Below, one piece after another: positions 53,072-62,177 of a stretch of 64,000 nt of DNA. The notes beneath the pieces were generated by a model. The model saw nothing but the letters and a program-made list of their open reading frames with translations, was not told the DNA's origin and ran no database searches. The position numbers were made by a program, and so were the translations under genes. Source of the DNA: Robiginitomaculum sp. (GTDB lineage: Bacteria > Pseudomonadota > Alphaproteobacteria > Caulobacterales > Maricaulaceae); contig JAESQN010000002.1 of NCBI GenBank assembly GCA_016765135.1, forward strand, positions 62,001 through 126,000. The letters run 5' to 3'. The first letter of the stretch is position 1, and every line of letters starts with the position of its first letter.

Positions 53072-54658
53072 ATGTCGGACACATCTAATCTAGCGCCTAA
53101 CGATATTGAACCAAGCATGGAAGATATTTTATCCTCCATCCGTAAGGTCATAGCCGACGATATAGCGAGTGAAGAAACGCCACGAGATCAGCAGATCGCT
53201 ATAGATGCCGGGGCCGTTCAAGAGAATAATCAGCCAGATACACAGCCTGATGAATTGCAAATCGCAGCGCCCTCCATAGAACAAGTCGGGGAACAAGTCG
53301 GGGAACAAGAGAGCGACACTCTTGAGGACATACTTGATCTAGAAATGCTTGTTGAAGATCTGGAAAACGAACTACAGCCTGATACTGATACCGATGCTGA
53401 CCTACAGCTTGATAGCGATACTGACCTCATGTCAGACCTCATCAATTTTGATGAGAACGACCTTGTGGCTGTCCCCGAAGAGTTGGAAATAGAAGATATT
53501 TTGGGGCCAGAAAAGACTATTGAAGCGCAGGCGGTGACTGGCTCTACTGAACTTGGGTTTGACGCGACCCTTGATCTGGTCATGGATTCGGACGCAAATG
53601 ATTATGTCACGACCGGCACTCTACTTCCCGAGGCCGAGACTGAAATCACAGATACACAAGTAACAGATACACAAGTACAGGCACATTATAGCCCGCCAAA
53701 TAATCCGCCAGTTGAGGTAGAGGAAATTGTGGAGATTGAAGACATCTCAACAGGGGTTTCGCATTTCTCCGGCGGCGACATGACCGAGGGTGAAATCAGT
53801 TTGGAAACGGATGATATATCTGAAACCGAGCCGCCAACACCGGATGAAGATATAGATCTGGTTAAATCCCTGCTCGCAGATTTGATGGACGAACCTGTTG
53901 AAGCCGAGGTGGAAGCCGCGCTTGACATTGAAACACCGGACATTGAAAACAATGATATATTTGATACAGATATAGATGCAATCGCCGAGGAAGGTTTTTT
54001 GGCGGAGGAATTGATTATCCCCGAACCTGCCGAATTTCTGGCCCCAGAACCTTTTGTTGAAGAAGAACCTTCTGCTGAAAGCGCAGAAGGTATAACGGCC
54101 CAAGACGCAGACATGGACATTGTTCTTGAAGGCTCTGAAGCCGACACTGCATTATCCGAAATCGCGAAATCCGCCCGTGCGGCAGGTGAGGCTGACCTCA
54201 CCGAAACCAATTCCGAAATACAGTCTGATGATATTGTGGATATATCCAAAACAGATATGATTTCAAAACTGGCCCTGCTTGCCGGCACGGCATCTGAGGC
54301 TGACGAACAGCAAGTTGAAAACGAAATCGCCGATTTAATTGAACCAATACCTGCCGAAGATGAACCCGCAACACCCACAATAGAAGAACCAGCACAGGAG
54401 GACGACGCCATGGGAACCCCTTTACAAAAGGAAAGCCTTATTGACGAGGAAACGGAAAAAGACACAAGCTCTGCCTTTGCTTCATTGACCAGTGCCGTTG
54501 CCGAAAAATCCTTGGCTGAAGAAAACGGCCCGCCCATCGGCGAGTTGGTCAAGGAAGCACTCAAACCGATGTTGCAAGAATGGCTGGACAATAATCTCAA
54601 AGCCATGGTGCAGCGCGCCGTGACCAAAGAGATCAAGCGGATTTCTTCAAGTAAATAA
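53072..54658 (+). CDS. popZ: PopZ polar organizing protein (DUF2497), with a greatly enlarged acidic linker
   Basis: 528 residues, about three times the 177 of Caulobacter PopZ. The N-terminal client-binding helix is clear (EPSMEDILSSIRKVIADDI, about residues 13-31). The C-terminal oligomerisation region is also clear (GELVKEALKPMLQEWLD, then NLKAMVQRAVTKEIKRISS). Between them lie about 430 residues very rich in Asp and Glu, with short internal repeats (EQVGEQVGEQ; TDTQVTDTQVQ) and no predicted globular domain. PopZ forms a polar condensate that anchors the chromosome and cell-cycle regulators, and its acidic linker tunes fluidity. Position between tolC and valS supports orthology. Confidence 0.92.
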   Translation: MSDTSNLAPNDIEPSMEDILSSIRKVIADDIASEETPRDQQIAIDAGAVQENNQPDTQPDELQIAAPSIEQVGEQVGEQESDTLEDILDLEMLVEDLENELQPDTDTDADLQLDSDTDLMSDLINFDENDLVAVPEELEIEDILGPEKTIEAQAVTGSTELGFDATLDLVMDSDANDYVTTGTLLPEAETEITDTQVTDTQVQAHYSPPNNPPVEVEEIVEIEDISTGVSHFSGGDMTEGEISLETDDISETEPPTPDEDIDLVKSLLADLMDEPVEAEVEAALDIETPDIENNDIFDTDIDAIAEEGFLAEELIIPEPAEFLAPEPFVEEEPSAESAEGITAQDADMDIVLEGSEADTALSEIAKSARAAGEADLTETNSEIQSDDIVDISKTDMISKLALLAGTASEADEQQVENEIADLIEPIPAEDEPATPTIEEPAQEDDAMGTPLQKESLIDEETEKDTSSAFASLTSAVAEKSLAEENGPPIGELVKEALKPMLQEWLDNNLKAMVQRAVTKEIKRISSSK

Positions 54659-54695
54659 TTTTCTGGAATTGTGCGCAAGTGCGCGTTAAATGAAC

Positions 54696-54723
54696 AAACC
54701 GCTCTCTGTGATAGAGGGCGGTT
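54696..54723 (+). terminator. Hairpin between popZ and valS
   Basis: AAACCGCTCTCT (54696-54707) and AGAGGGCGGTTT (54712-54723) form a 12-bp stem with one G-U pair and a 4-base loop. It lies 37 bases past the popZ stop and 20 before valS. Works as a popZ terminator or as a leader structure for valS. Confidence 0.75.
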
Positions 54724-54742
54724 TATTTATGTGAGAAATGAC

Positions 54743-57700
54743 ATGTTGGACAAGAGCTTTAACCCCGAGCAAGCCGAGCAGCGCATTTACGAAGCTTGGG
54801 AAAGCAGCGGTGCGTTTAAGCCCCGCCCTGCCAAATCGTCGGATACCAAGGACGACAATTATTCTATCGTCATCCCGCCGCCCAATGTCACAGGTAATCT
54901 GCATATGGGCCATGCGCTCAACAACACCCTGCAAGACATCCTCATCCGCTATAACCGTATGCTCGGCAAGGCGGTGCTCTGGCAACCGGGCATGGACCAT
55001 GCGGGCATTGCCACGCAGATGGTGGTCGAGCGCCAAATGGCCGAAGCGGGCGAACCTAAACGCACCGAGATAGGCCGCGAAGCTTTCATCAAGAAAGTCT
55101 GGGAGTGGAAAGAAAAGTCCGGCGGGACTATTGAAAAGCAAACCCGGCGTTTGGGTGCGTCTTGTGACTGGTCACGCACACGCTTTACCATGGACGACGG
55201 GCTGTCGGACGCGGTGCGCAAAGTATTTGTGCAGATGTATAATGAGGGGCTGATTTACCGCGACAAACGTCTGGTCAATTGGGACCCCCACTTCCAGACC
55301 GCTATCTCCAATATCGAGGTCGAGAACGAAGAGCGAGACGGGTTTTTCTGGCATTTCAAATACCCGCTGGAAAACGGCGAGACTTATGAATATGTCGAGA
55401 AAGACGAAGACGGCAAAATCACCCTGCGCGAAACCCGCGACTATATTTCCATCGCCACCACACGCCCCGAAACCATGCTCGGCGACGGTGCGGTCGCGGT
55501 ACACCCGTCCGACGAACGCTACGCGCCCATTGTCGGCAAGAAAGTCCTCCTGCCCCTCGCCGACAGATATATCCCCATCATCACCGACCGCTATCCCGAC
55601 CCGGACAAAGGCTCCGGCGCCGTAAAAATAACAGGTGCCCACGATTTCAATGACTACGAAGTCGCCAAGCGGCACGACTTGCCTATGCATGTCATCATGG
55701 ACGAAAAAGCCCGCATGAAAGCGTCCGACATCATGCCGGAAAAATATGTCGGCATGGACAGGTTTGTTGCCCGCAAAGCCGTGGTCGCGGATATAGACGC
55801 GCTGGGCTTGTTAGAGAAAATAGAAGATCACAAAGCCGCCGTCCCCATTGGCGACAGATCAGGCGTAGTCATAGAGCCCATGTTGACGGATCAATGGTAT
55901 GTAGACGCGAAAAAGCTGTCGGTTGATGCGGTGGGGGCGATGGACGCGGGGCATAATGCTACCCCTTCCTCTACCGCTCATTCCCCCCCCCCTCCCTCCA
56001 CTCATTCCCGCGAAAGCGGGAATCCAGTTCAAGACATAAAGGGAGCGCCAAAAGCGCTCACATCATCCGCTGGATCCCCGATCGAGCCGGGGATGAGCGG
56101 GGGTAAAGGCGGAGGGATGACCTCGGACAAAGGCGAAACCCGTTTCATCCCGCCAAATTGGAAAAAAACATGGGACCAATGGATGGACGACATCCAGCCT
56201 TGGTGTATCTCCAGACAACTCTGGTGGGGCCATCAGGTTCCGGCTTGGTATGGGATTAGTTTAGAGGGCATTGAAAATTATGAAAGAGATAGACAACTTT
56301 CAAAAGAAATTTTTGTCGCAGAAAATGAGGTTGATGCAATAAAACTAGCGCAGAGTTATTACGGAAAATCTGTCAATATTAGTATTGTAGAAGATGGTGT
56401 CACTCTTCATTGCCATGATGAAGATGAAAATCTTTGTTCGATAGAATTGGTACGCGACCCAGACGTCCTGGACACTTGGTTCTCGTCCGGCCTGTGGCCG
56501 TTTGCCACCCTCGGCTGGCCGGAACAAACTGACGAGTTTGACCGCTTCTACCCGACCTCTACCCTTGTTACCGCCTTTGATATTATCTTTTTCTGGGTGG
56601 CGCGGATGATGATGCAGGGTTTGCATTTGACCGGGAAAGTGCCGTTTAAGGACGTGTATATCCATGCGCTGGTGCTGGACGAACACGGCCAGAAAATGTC
56701 CAAATCCAAGGGCAATGTGGTTGACCCGCTGGTGCTTATTGACAAATACGGCGCAGATGCCCTGCGCTTCTCCCTAGCCGCCCAAGCCGCCCAAGGCCGC
56801 AACATTCGGCTGTCCGAACCCCGCATTGAGGGCTATAGAAATTTCGGCACCAAGTTATGGAACGCCGCTAATTTCTGCCAGCTTAAAGGCTGTGCGCCTG
56901 TCGCCGATTTCGATCCCCTCGCATGCCAGCAAACCGTCAATAAATGGATTGTCGGCGAAGTTGCCAAGGCCAGTGCGCAAGTCACATCAGCCATCGAAGC
57001 CTACCGGTTCAACGAAGCCGCAGACGCCGCCTATAAATTTTCTCGCGGGCAATATTGCGATTGGTATGTTGAATTGATCAAGCCGGTATTTGACAGCGAA
57101 GACAAAGCCGCCATAGCCGAGACAAAAGCCTGCGCCGCATGGGCCTTTGATCAAATCCTGAAAATGTTGCACCCGTTCATGCCGTTCATCACCGAGGAGC
57201 TTTGGAGCCAAACGGCGGGCGCAACACCACGGGACGGATTCCTGATGGCGGCCTCCTGGCCTGATATGAGCGATAATTACATCAACACCGAAGCCGAAAC
57301 AGACATTGCCTGGCTCATCGACCTGATCAGCGAAGTCCGCTCTGTGCGCACCGAAATGAACATCCCGCCGTCCAAGAAAGCCAAAATGGTTTTGGTCGGC
57401 GCGAGCGCTGGGACTATCTCTCGTATGGGCACTTATAAAGAAGCCCTGGAGCGCATGGCCCGCATGGAAAGTTGGGAGACCGCAGACACAGCCCCCAAAG
57501 GCGCAATCCAGGCGGTCGTCGGCGAAACCACTATCGCAATGCCGCTCACGGGCTTGATTGATTTGGACGCCGAACGCACCCGAATCGACAAAGAAATCGC
57601 CAAGGTCGAGGTCGAGATAAAGAAAATCGACGGCAAACTCGCCAACAAAAACTTCACCGACCGCGCCCCTGCCCATGTTGTTGAACAAGAGCACACAAGA

Positions 57701-57763
57701 CGGGTAGCGTTTACGGTAGAGTTGGAGAAGCTAAAAGCAGCGCTGGATAATTTACCGGAATAA
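54743..57763 (+). CDS. valS: Valine--tRNA ligase with an in-frame repeat insertion
   Basis: 1006 residues from the ATG at 54743 (MLDKSFNPEQ). Class I motifs NLHMGHALN (HIGH) and KMSKS are intact, as are the CP1 editing domain and a C-terminal coiled coil (DLDAERTRIDKEIAKVEVEIKKI in part). Between KKLSVDAVGAMDAG and DKGETRFIPPNW, where homologues run straight on, there are about 58 extra residues (about 404-461). They are encoded by the palindromic unit at 55976-56098 and include HSRESGNP and GSPIEPGMSG. A separate AT-rich stretch at about 56255-56450 codes for the variable region before RDPDVLDTWFSS. Frame and motifs suggest a working enzyme. Confidence 0.97.
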   Translation: MLDKSFNPEQAEQRIYEAWESSGAFKPRPAKSSDTKDDNYSIVIPPPNVTGNLHMGHALNNTLQDILIRYNRMLGKAVLWQPGMDHAGIATQMVVERQMAEAGEPKRTEIGREAFIKKVWEWKEKSGGTIEKQTRRLGASCDWSRTRFTMDDGLSDAVRKVFVQMYNEGLIYRDKRLVNWDPHFQTAISNIEVENEERDGFFWHFKYPLENGETYEYVEKDEDGKITLRETRDYISIATTRPETMLGDGAVAVHPSDERYAPIVGKKVLLPLADRYIPIITDRYPDPDKGSGAVKITGAHDFNDYEVAKRHDLPMHVIMDEKARMKASDIMPEKYVGMDRFVARKAVVADIDALGLLEKIEDHKAAVPIGDRSGVVIEPMLTDQWYVDAKKLSVDAVGAMDAGHNATPSSTAHSPPPPSTHSRESGNPVQDIKGAPKALTSSAGSPIEPGMSGGKGGGMTSDKGETRFIPPNWKKTWDQWMDDIQPWCISRQLWWGHQVPAWYGISLEGIENYERDRQLSKEIFVAENEVDAIKLAQSYYGKSVNISIVEDGVTLHCHDEDENLCSIELVRDPDVLDTWFSSGLWPFATLGWPEQTDEFDRFYPTSTLVTAFDIIFFWVARMMMQGLHLTGKVPFKDVYIHALVLDEHGQKMSKSKGNVVDPLVLIDKYGADALRFSLAAQAAQGRNIRLSEPRIEGYRNFGTKLWNAANFCQLKGCAPVADFDPLACQQTVNKWIVGEVAKASAQVTSAIEAYRFNEAADAAYKFSRGQYCDWYVELIKPVFDSEDKAAIAETKACAAWAFDQILKMLHPFMPFITEELWSQTAGATPRDGFLMAASWPDMSDNYINTEAETDIAWLIDLISEVRSVRTEMNIPPSKKAKMVLVGASAGTISRMGTYKEALERMARMESWETADTAPKGAIQAVVGETTIAMPLTGLIDLDAERTRIDKEIAKVEVEIKKIDGKLANKNFTDRAPAHVVEQEHTRRVAFTVELEKLKAALDNLPE
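55976..56098. repeat. Palindromic repeat unit inserted in frame within valS
   Basis: Outer GCTCATTCCCC (55976) pairs with GGGGATGAGC (56089-56098). Inner hairpins are ATTCCCGC-GAAA-GCGGGAAT (56004-56023) and ATCCCCG-ATCGAGC-CGGGGAT (56074-56094). GGGAATCCAG and CTGGATCCCC also pair at long range. The ATTCCCG...CGGGAATCCAG type is a dispersed repeat in many proteobacteria; translated in this frame it reads HSRESGNP. Confidence 0.85.
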
Positions 57764-57942
57764 TCCTTCCTCCATTTTTCATGGGGGAAGTGCCGAAGCT
57801 CTTGCGTAGGCGATGGGGGCAGACGCTCTTGCGTCTCAACGATGGTATCGATTATTACAAAAGCTCAGAAGCGCACAAGATGTGCGCGCCCCCATCCCCC
57901 TCTAAGAAGAGGGTACTTCCCCCGCAAGAGGCAGGGGAAGGA
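57764..57942. repeat. Palindromic repeat family C, copy 2
   Basis: TCCTTCC (57764-57770) pairs with GGAAGGA (57936-57942); GGGGGAAGT pairs with ACTTCCCCC, and GATGGGGGC with GCCCCCATC. The inner AGACGCTCTTGCG matches copy 1. It starts at the base after the valS stop and ends six bases before the convergent peptidase's stop, filling the whole gap; a two-way terminator role is plausible. Confidence 0.88.
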
Positions 57943-57948
57943 AGTATG

Positions 57949-60900
57949 TTACCGCTTACCCAACACCAGCTCCAGTTTCATGGTTTCCCCTGCCCGGTCT
58001 ATGACAAGCTCGACCTTATCGCCGGGACTGTATTTTTTAAGCTCGCCCGAATAGGCCCGCAAATCTTTGACGGGTTCGCCGCCGAAATGGGTGATGACAT
58101 CGCCTTCTTGCAAGCCTGCTTTGGCCCCGGCGCTACCATCCGAGACCATTTTCACTTTTACACCCGCGCCCTCAAAGGCGAAATCTGGCATCATGCCTGT
58201 GCTGACACGCCGCCCGCTTCGCCTTACGGATGATGTGGCGGCTTTGCCGTTTGTGGGTGTGATCTGGTTAGTCATGGGGTCGGGCCTGGTGCCGAGATAG
58301 CCCACGACTTCCTTGGTCAATGTGGCAACACGAACAAGGCTGTCCGGGTCAACCGTACCGGCCATGTCGGACGGGCGGTGATAATCGGTCGTGGCTGCGC
58401 CGAAAATATGTATGGCTGGGATATTTGCCTCCAGGAATGCCGTGTGATCCGAAGCATTGACTTCTTGATTGACAAGAACGGTTTGGATGCCCGTGGTCGC
58501 CGTGGTGCCCATGAAAATGAACGGCCATTCGCGGGCGGATGATGTACCGAAAACCATGATTTTATCCCCGGCCCGGCCCACCGTATCCAGATTGACATTG
58601 GCGAAAATTTTATCCGCCGGATAATCCTTGGCCGTTTTGACATAATGTCGTGCGCCCAACAGCCCGGCCTCCTCGGCGGTGGAGGCTAATAATATGATTG
58701 TCCGGTCAGGCGCAGATTTGGCGAGCGAATGGGCCATCTCCAGCATGACTGCCACGCCGGACGCATTATCATCAGCGCCGGGATGGACTTGCCCCTTAAA
58801 TTCGTCCCGAGCGCCGGGCCAACCATGGCCAAGATGATCATAATGGGCCGAGAGAACAACCGACTGCCCGGCGAGTTTTGGATCTTTGCCGGGGATGACA
58901 CCCACGACATTTCGAACCTCTACTTTTGTGCCTTTTGGGCCATCAACTGTGAAAGATTGAAAATATGTGCTTGCATCGCCGCCGGGTTTGAGACCTGCCG
59001 ACTTGAATTCAGCCGCTATATAATCAGCGGCCTTGCCAAGACCAGCCGTGCCAACGCCCCTGCCCTCATAGGCTTCGGCGCTTAAAGTTTGCACCACGCC
59101 CATCATACGCGCCGCATCAAATACGGGTTTAAGTTGGGCCAAGGCCGGGCGGGGTTTTAGCTTGGCGGTTGAGGTTACGGTTTTATCCAGCACCGCCACC
59201 AAAGGCGAACCAACGGCGCCCCATTGACCTTTAGCGGAGTTGGTCGGGTCGTCGCCGTTAAACGCCAGATATGAATATTTGCCGTAATGGGGTAATTTAC
59301 GCGCCAGCCCGGCTACGGCCGCGTCCGAATGGGCCGTCAGACCGACAACCACTGCGCTGGAATTTTCAGGATTACGCACGGCGATAACGGTGGAATTTTC
59401 GCGCAGGCTAAGGGATTTATCGCCCAGAGTAGCCGTGTTATTTAAAATACTGGCGTCGTAAACTTCAAGAGAATGCTTGACCACGCCGTAATATTTGTTG
59501 TCCGCACCGAACACCCAAACCGCCCCGTCTTCGGGCAAAAGGCTGATATCCGTATCTTTGACGATCTCGACATTCTCCCGCCCGCTCCAAAGCGCGGCCA
59601 GTTTGGAATATCGGGATTTCTTCTCCGGGCTTGTGCGGGTCGGCAAGATAATCATAACCTTGTCGGCCCCAAAAGCCGCGCCCAAAGACGGCGGGATTTC
59701 GGCCCAATGCAAACGGCGAAACAAATTGAACTCAGGGTCAACCTCAACACGGATAACTTTGCCATCGACGGGGATAGAAAACACTTGCTGGCGTTTGGTC
59801 ATATGCACGGTGCTGCGTGTCACCGTATCAGCCGTATATATGACAACAGGGACTTGCAGATCAAAAGCATCGCGGCTTTGGTTTTGCTGAAGTATAAGTG
59901 TAAGGTTTTCGCCCTCCTGGGCTGCTTTTTCTATGGCCAATTCCGGTGCACCAACACCGCCGACCCATTGCTCGAAAAACGGTTTTAAATCTTCGCCCGT
60001 GACCTCCTCGAACGCTATGCGAATATCGTCCCATCTCCCGACACTATATTTGTGCTTGCGGTAAAAACTCTGAAAACTACGCAGAAAATTCTCGTCCCCG
60101 ACCTTGTCGCGCAGCATGTCAAACACCATGGAGGTCTTGCCGTAGCCAACCGCCTGGGTCGGGCCGTCCGTGCGGCCAATGAAATCTTGCAAGGCGAAAT
60201 CATTGGAAGCATCCACATAGCTGGTATAATTTTGCAGGGTCGCGCGGCGATATTGCGCGCCTGTACCGCGCTGCTCGGCCACCAGATGATCAGCCATATA
60301 GGCGGTCAGTCCCTCGGCCCAATTACCACTGTCAAAATCAATATAAACCGAATTACCCCACCAATTGTGCAGGAGCTCATGGGGGTAGGACGAATGCAAG
60401 ATAAACGGAAACCGGATGATCCGCGACCCTAACAAGGTAAAGCTCGGCATGCCGTAGCCGGTCTCCCAAAAGTTCTCGACCAGGGCGAATTTGGTATAGG
60501 GGTACGGCCCCAGCATTTCGCGGTACATCTCCATATATTGCGCCGTAACTTCCAAATATTTATTGGCCATAGCTTCGTCCGGCGTGCGCAAATATGCCAT
60601 GGCAGTGACGTTACCAATAGGTAGCTCGTATTGGGTAAATTCGGCCCCGATGACATATATTTCTTCGCTCGGGGTCGGGGCTGTCCATCTATCTATATGC
60701 ACGCCGCCCACATCTTCATTGCGCTTACGTTCGCCTTGGGAGACGGACGACCAACCCTGGGGCAAAGTCACGGTCATATCATAGGTGATCAGCGTGTCTT
60801 TAACGGTTGGCACCCAATAGGTGGCCCCGGCCAAATAAACGCCGCGCTGCTCGATCAAGCCCGGCGAGGTGGAAAAACCCCGCGAATATTCTGCGCCCAT

Positions 60901-61350
60901 CTGTTTGATAGGGTTGTTGATTTCTCCGCTATAGGACAAGGTAAGTGTGTTAGTGCTCTTCGTATTAGTACTGGCCGAAAACCCGCTCAGCTCATAAACA
61001 TTGACCTTGACAATGCTATCATCGGAAGCATTGTCCCGGTCCATGCCGAGATCATCCGCATTGCGGTTTTCAGCCACCAGTTTAAAATTGATGTTACCGT
61101 CCGTTTTTTGGACGGATAAATTCGAATTGAGCAAAATTTGCAATCCGTCTCTGGCAAGACCCGGCGGTATAGTGATCGTATCAACAGCCTCTAATTTGTG
61201 GATGTCGGGCGTAATCGTGACAGCAATCTCGTGATGGAGCGGTGTTTCAACGCCCGCGTCAACTTGCTCTTTTTCTTTGGGCGTACAGGCCGTGAATGCT
61301 AAAACGACTAAAAAGGCAAAGCCAAGACGAATAAATTGATAGGAAAACAT
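57949..61350 (-). CDS. M1-M28-PDZ fusion metallopeptidase, predicted lipoprotein
   Basis: 1133 residues from the ATG at 61350, preceded by AAGGG (61368 is the longer alternative). A lipoprotein signal ends in FTAC. The first third is an M1 aminopeptidase-like domain: the zinc motif HELLH with downstream Glu in NWAEGLTAYMAD (about residue 325-355). After a roughly 350-residue middle, an M28 peptidase domain follows with HYDHLG, GADDNASG, TAEEAG, NLDTVG and TDYHRPSD, all five metal/catalytic blocks. The end is a PDZ domain (GSAGAKAGLQEGDVITHFGG). Combined aminopeptidase activity for peptide scavenging is inferred. Confidence 0.88.
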   Translation of the reverse strand: MFSYQFIRLGFAFLVVLAFTACTPKEKEQVDAGVETPLHHEIAVTITPDIHKLEAVDTITIPPGLARDGLQILLNSNLSVQKTDGNINFKLVAENRNADDLGMDRDNASDDSIVKVNVYELSGFSASTNTKSTNTLTLSYSGEINNPIKQMGAEYSRGFSTSPGLIEQRGVYLAGATYWVPTVKDTLITYDMTVTLPQGWSSVSQGERKRNEDVGGVHIDRWTAPTPSEEIYVIGAEFTQYELPIGNVTAMAYLRTPDEAMANKYLEVTAQYMEMYREMLGPYPYTKFALVENFWETGYGMPSFTLLGSRIIRFPFILHSSYPHELLHNWWGNSVYIDFDSGNWAEGLTAYMADHLVAEQRGTGAQYRRATLQNYTSYVDASNDFALQDFIGRTDGPTQAVGYGKTSMVFDMLRDKVGDENFLRSFQSFYRKHKYSVGRWDDIRIAFEEVTGEDLKPFFEQWVGGVGAPELAIEKAAQEGENLTLILQQNQSRDAFDLQVPVVIYTADTVTRSTVHMTKRQQVFSIPVDGKVIRVEVDPEFNLFRRLHWAEIPPSLGAAFGADKVMIILPTRTSPEKKSRYSKLAALWSGRENVEIVKDTDISLLPEDGAVWVFGADNKYYGVVKHSLEVYDASILNNTATLGDKSLSLRENSTVIAVRNPENSSAVVVGLTAHSDAAVAGLARKLPHYGKYSYLAFNGDDPTNSAKGQWGAVGSPLVAVLDKTVTSTAKLKPRPALAQLKPVFDAARMMGVVQTLSAEAYEGRGVGTAGLGKAADYIAAEFKSAGLKPGGDASTYFQSFTVDGPKGTKVEVRNVVGVIPGKDPKLAGQSVVLSAHYDHLGHGWPGARDEFKGQVHPGADDNASGVAVMLEMAHSLAKSAPDRTIILLASTAEEAGLLGARHYVKTAKDYPADKIFANVNLDTVGRAGDKIMVFGTSSAREWPFIFMGTTATTGIQTVLVNQEVNASDHTAFLEANIPAIHIFGAATTDYHRPSDMAGTVDPDSLVRVATLTKEVVGYLGTRPDPMTNQITPTNGKAATSSVRRSGRRVSTGMMPDFAFEGAGVKVKMVSDGSAGAKAGLQEGDVITHFGGEPVKDLRAYSGELKKYSPGDKVELVIDRAGETMKLELVLGKR

Positions 61351-61495
61351 GAGCACAGCCCTTTTCATTAGTTTAAAACAAGCTCCCAGAGCTTACGCAC
61401 AACCCCCGTATTATACAAGTATTTAGCATGAAATCTGGGATAACCCCTCCAGCCAGCACCCCCTTGCACCTATGTTTCAAGCATTACTTTCAAAA

Positions 61496-62059
61496 CTATA
61501 TAGCGTCTTTGATAATATCGTAAACTTCTGGGATGTTATCACGGATTTCTTCGCGGGTCAGGCCTTCTACGGAATAGGGGAAATTTAGCCATTTTTCAGT
61601 GGTGTAGAGATAATAATCCGGCACCCGGTCGGTTTTGTTGGCTTCGGGCTTGTAATAGGGAACGGCGACGCGGATATCATGGGGGGCGTTTCTACGGGCG
61701 CGCTCATGCAGCTGGTCAATGACGGCCTTGATGGTGTTGCCCGTATCAAACACATCATCAACAATTAGCACGCTATCCTTATGGCCCAGGTTTTTGAGCA
61801 AATAGGACATGCCGTAAATATCCACCGTGTTACGGCGCTCGGCTATGCCGTGATAGGAGGATGTGCGAATGGCAATATTATCGGAATTACAGCCGCCGTA
61901 ATAATCGAGGAACTCTTGTACTGCGATACCAATGGGTGTGCCGCCGCGCCATAGGGCAATGATAAACTTGGGCCTAAAGCCGCTTTCAAGAACCTTTGCC
62001 CCAAGTCGGAAACTGTCGTCCAGTAATTCCTGGGAATCGAGATAAACTTTTTCAACCAT
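61496..62059 (-). CDS. Phosphoribosyltransferase (hypoxanthine PRT-like), paralogue 1
   Basis: 187 residues. The PRPP-binding motif VLIVDDVFDTGNT (about residues 98-110) is canonical. The N-terminal YLDSQELLDDSFRLGAKVLESGFRP and ALWRGGTPIGIAVQEFLDYYG are shared with the divergent neighbour at 62178, so the two are paralogues. This family (COG2236-like) is annotated as hypoxanthine or purine phosphoribosyltransferase; substrate is not proven. The 118-bp spacer between the two genes holds both promoters. Confidence 0.85.
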   Translation of the reverse strand: MVEKVYLDSQELLDDSFRLGAKVLESGFRPKFIIALWRGGTPIGIAVQEFLDYYGGCNSDNIAIRTSSYHGIAERRNTVDIYGMSYLLKNLGHKDSVLIVDDVFDTGNTIKAVIDQLHERARRNAPHDIRVAVPYYKPEANKTDRVPDYYLYTTEKWLNFPYSVEGLTREEIRDNIPEVYDIIKDAI

Positions 62060-62177
62060 GTGAACAAATCCTAGTTTGAAATAAATTCATAAAGCACATT
62101 TTTTTGTGTATCAAGGCTTTACATTTACCAAACTTCAAATGAAAATGGCTTCCCAGTGCGGGGACAAGTGAGGGAAT

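Noticed and set aside
53686-54678. Ser-rich 330-codon minus-strand ORF opposite popZ
   Set aside because: Ser-rich composition is the mirror of GAA/GAT-rich Glu/Asp codons in popZ; no start signal or homologous motif.
55976-56098. valS insertion as an intein or intron
   Set aside because: Far too short, no splicing-domain motifs, reading frame stays open, and the sequence is a palindromic repeat.
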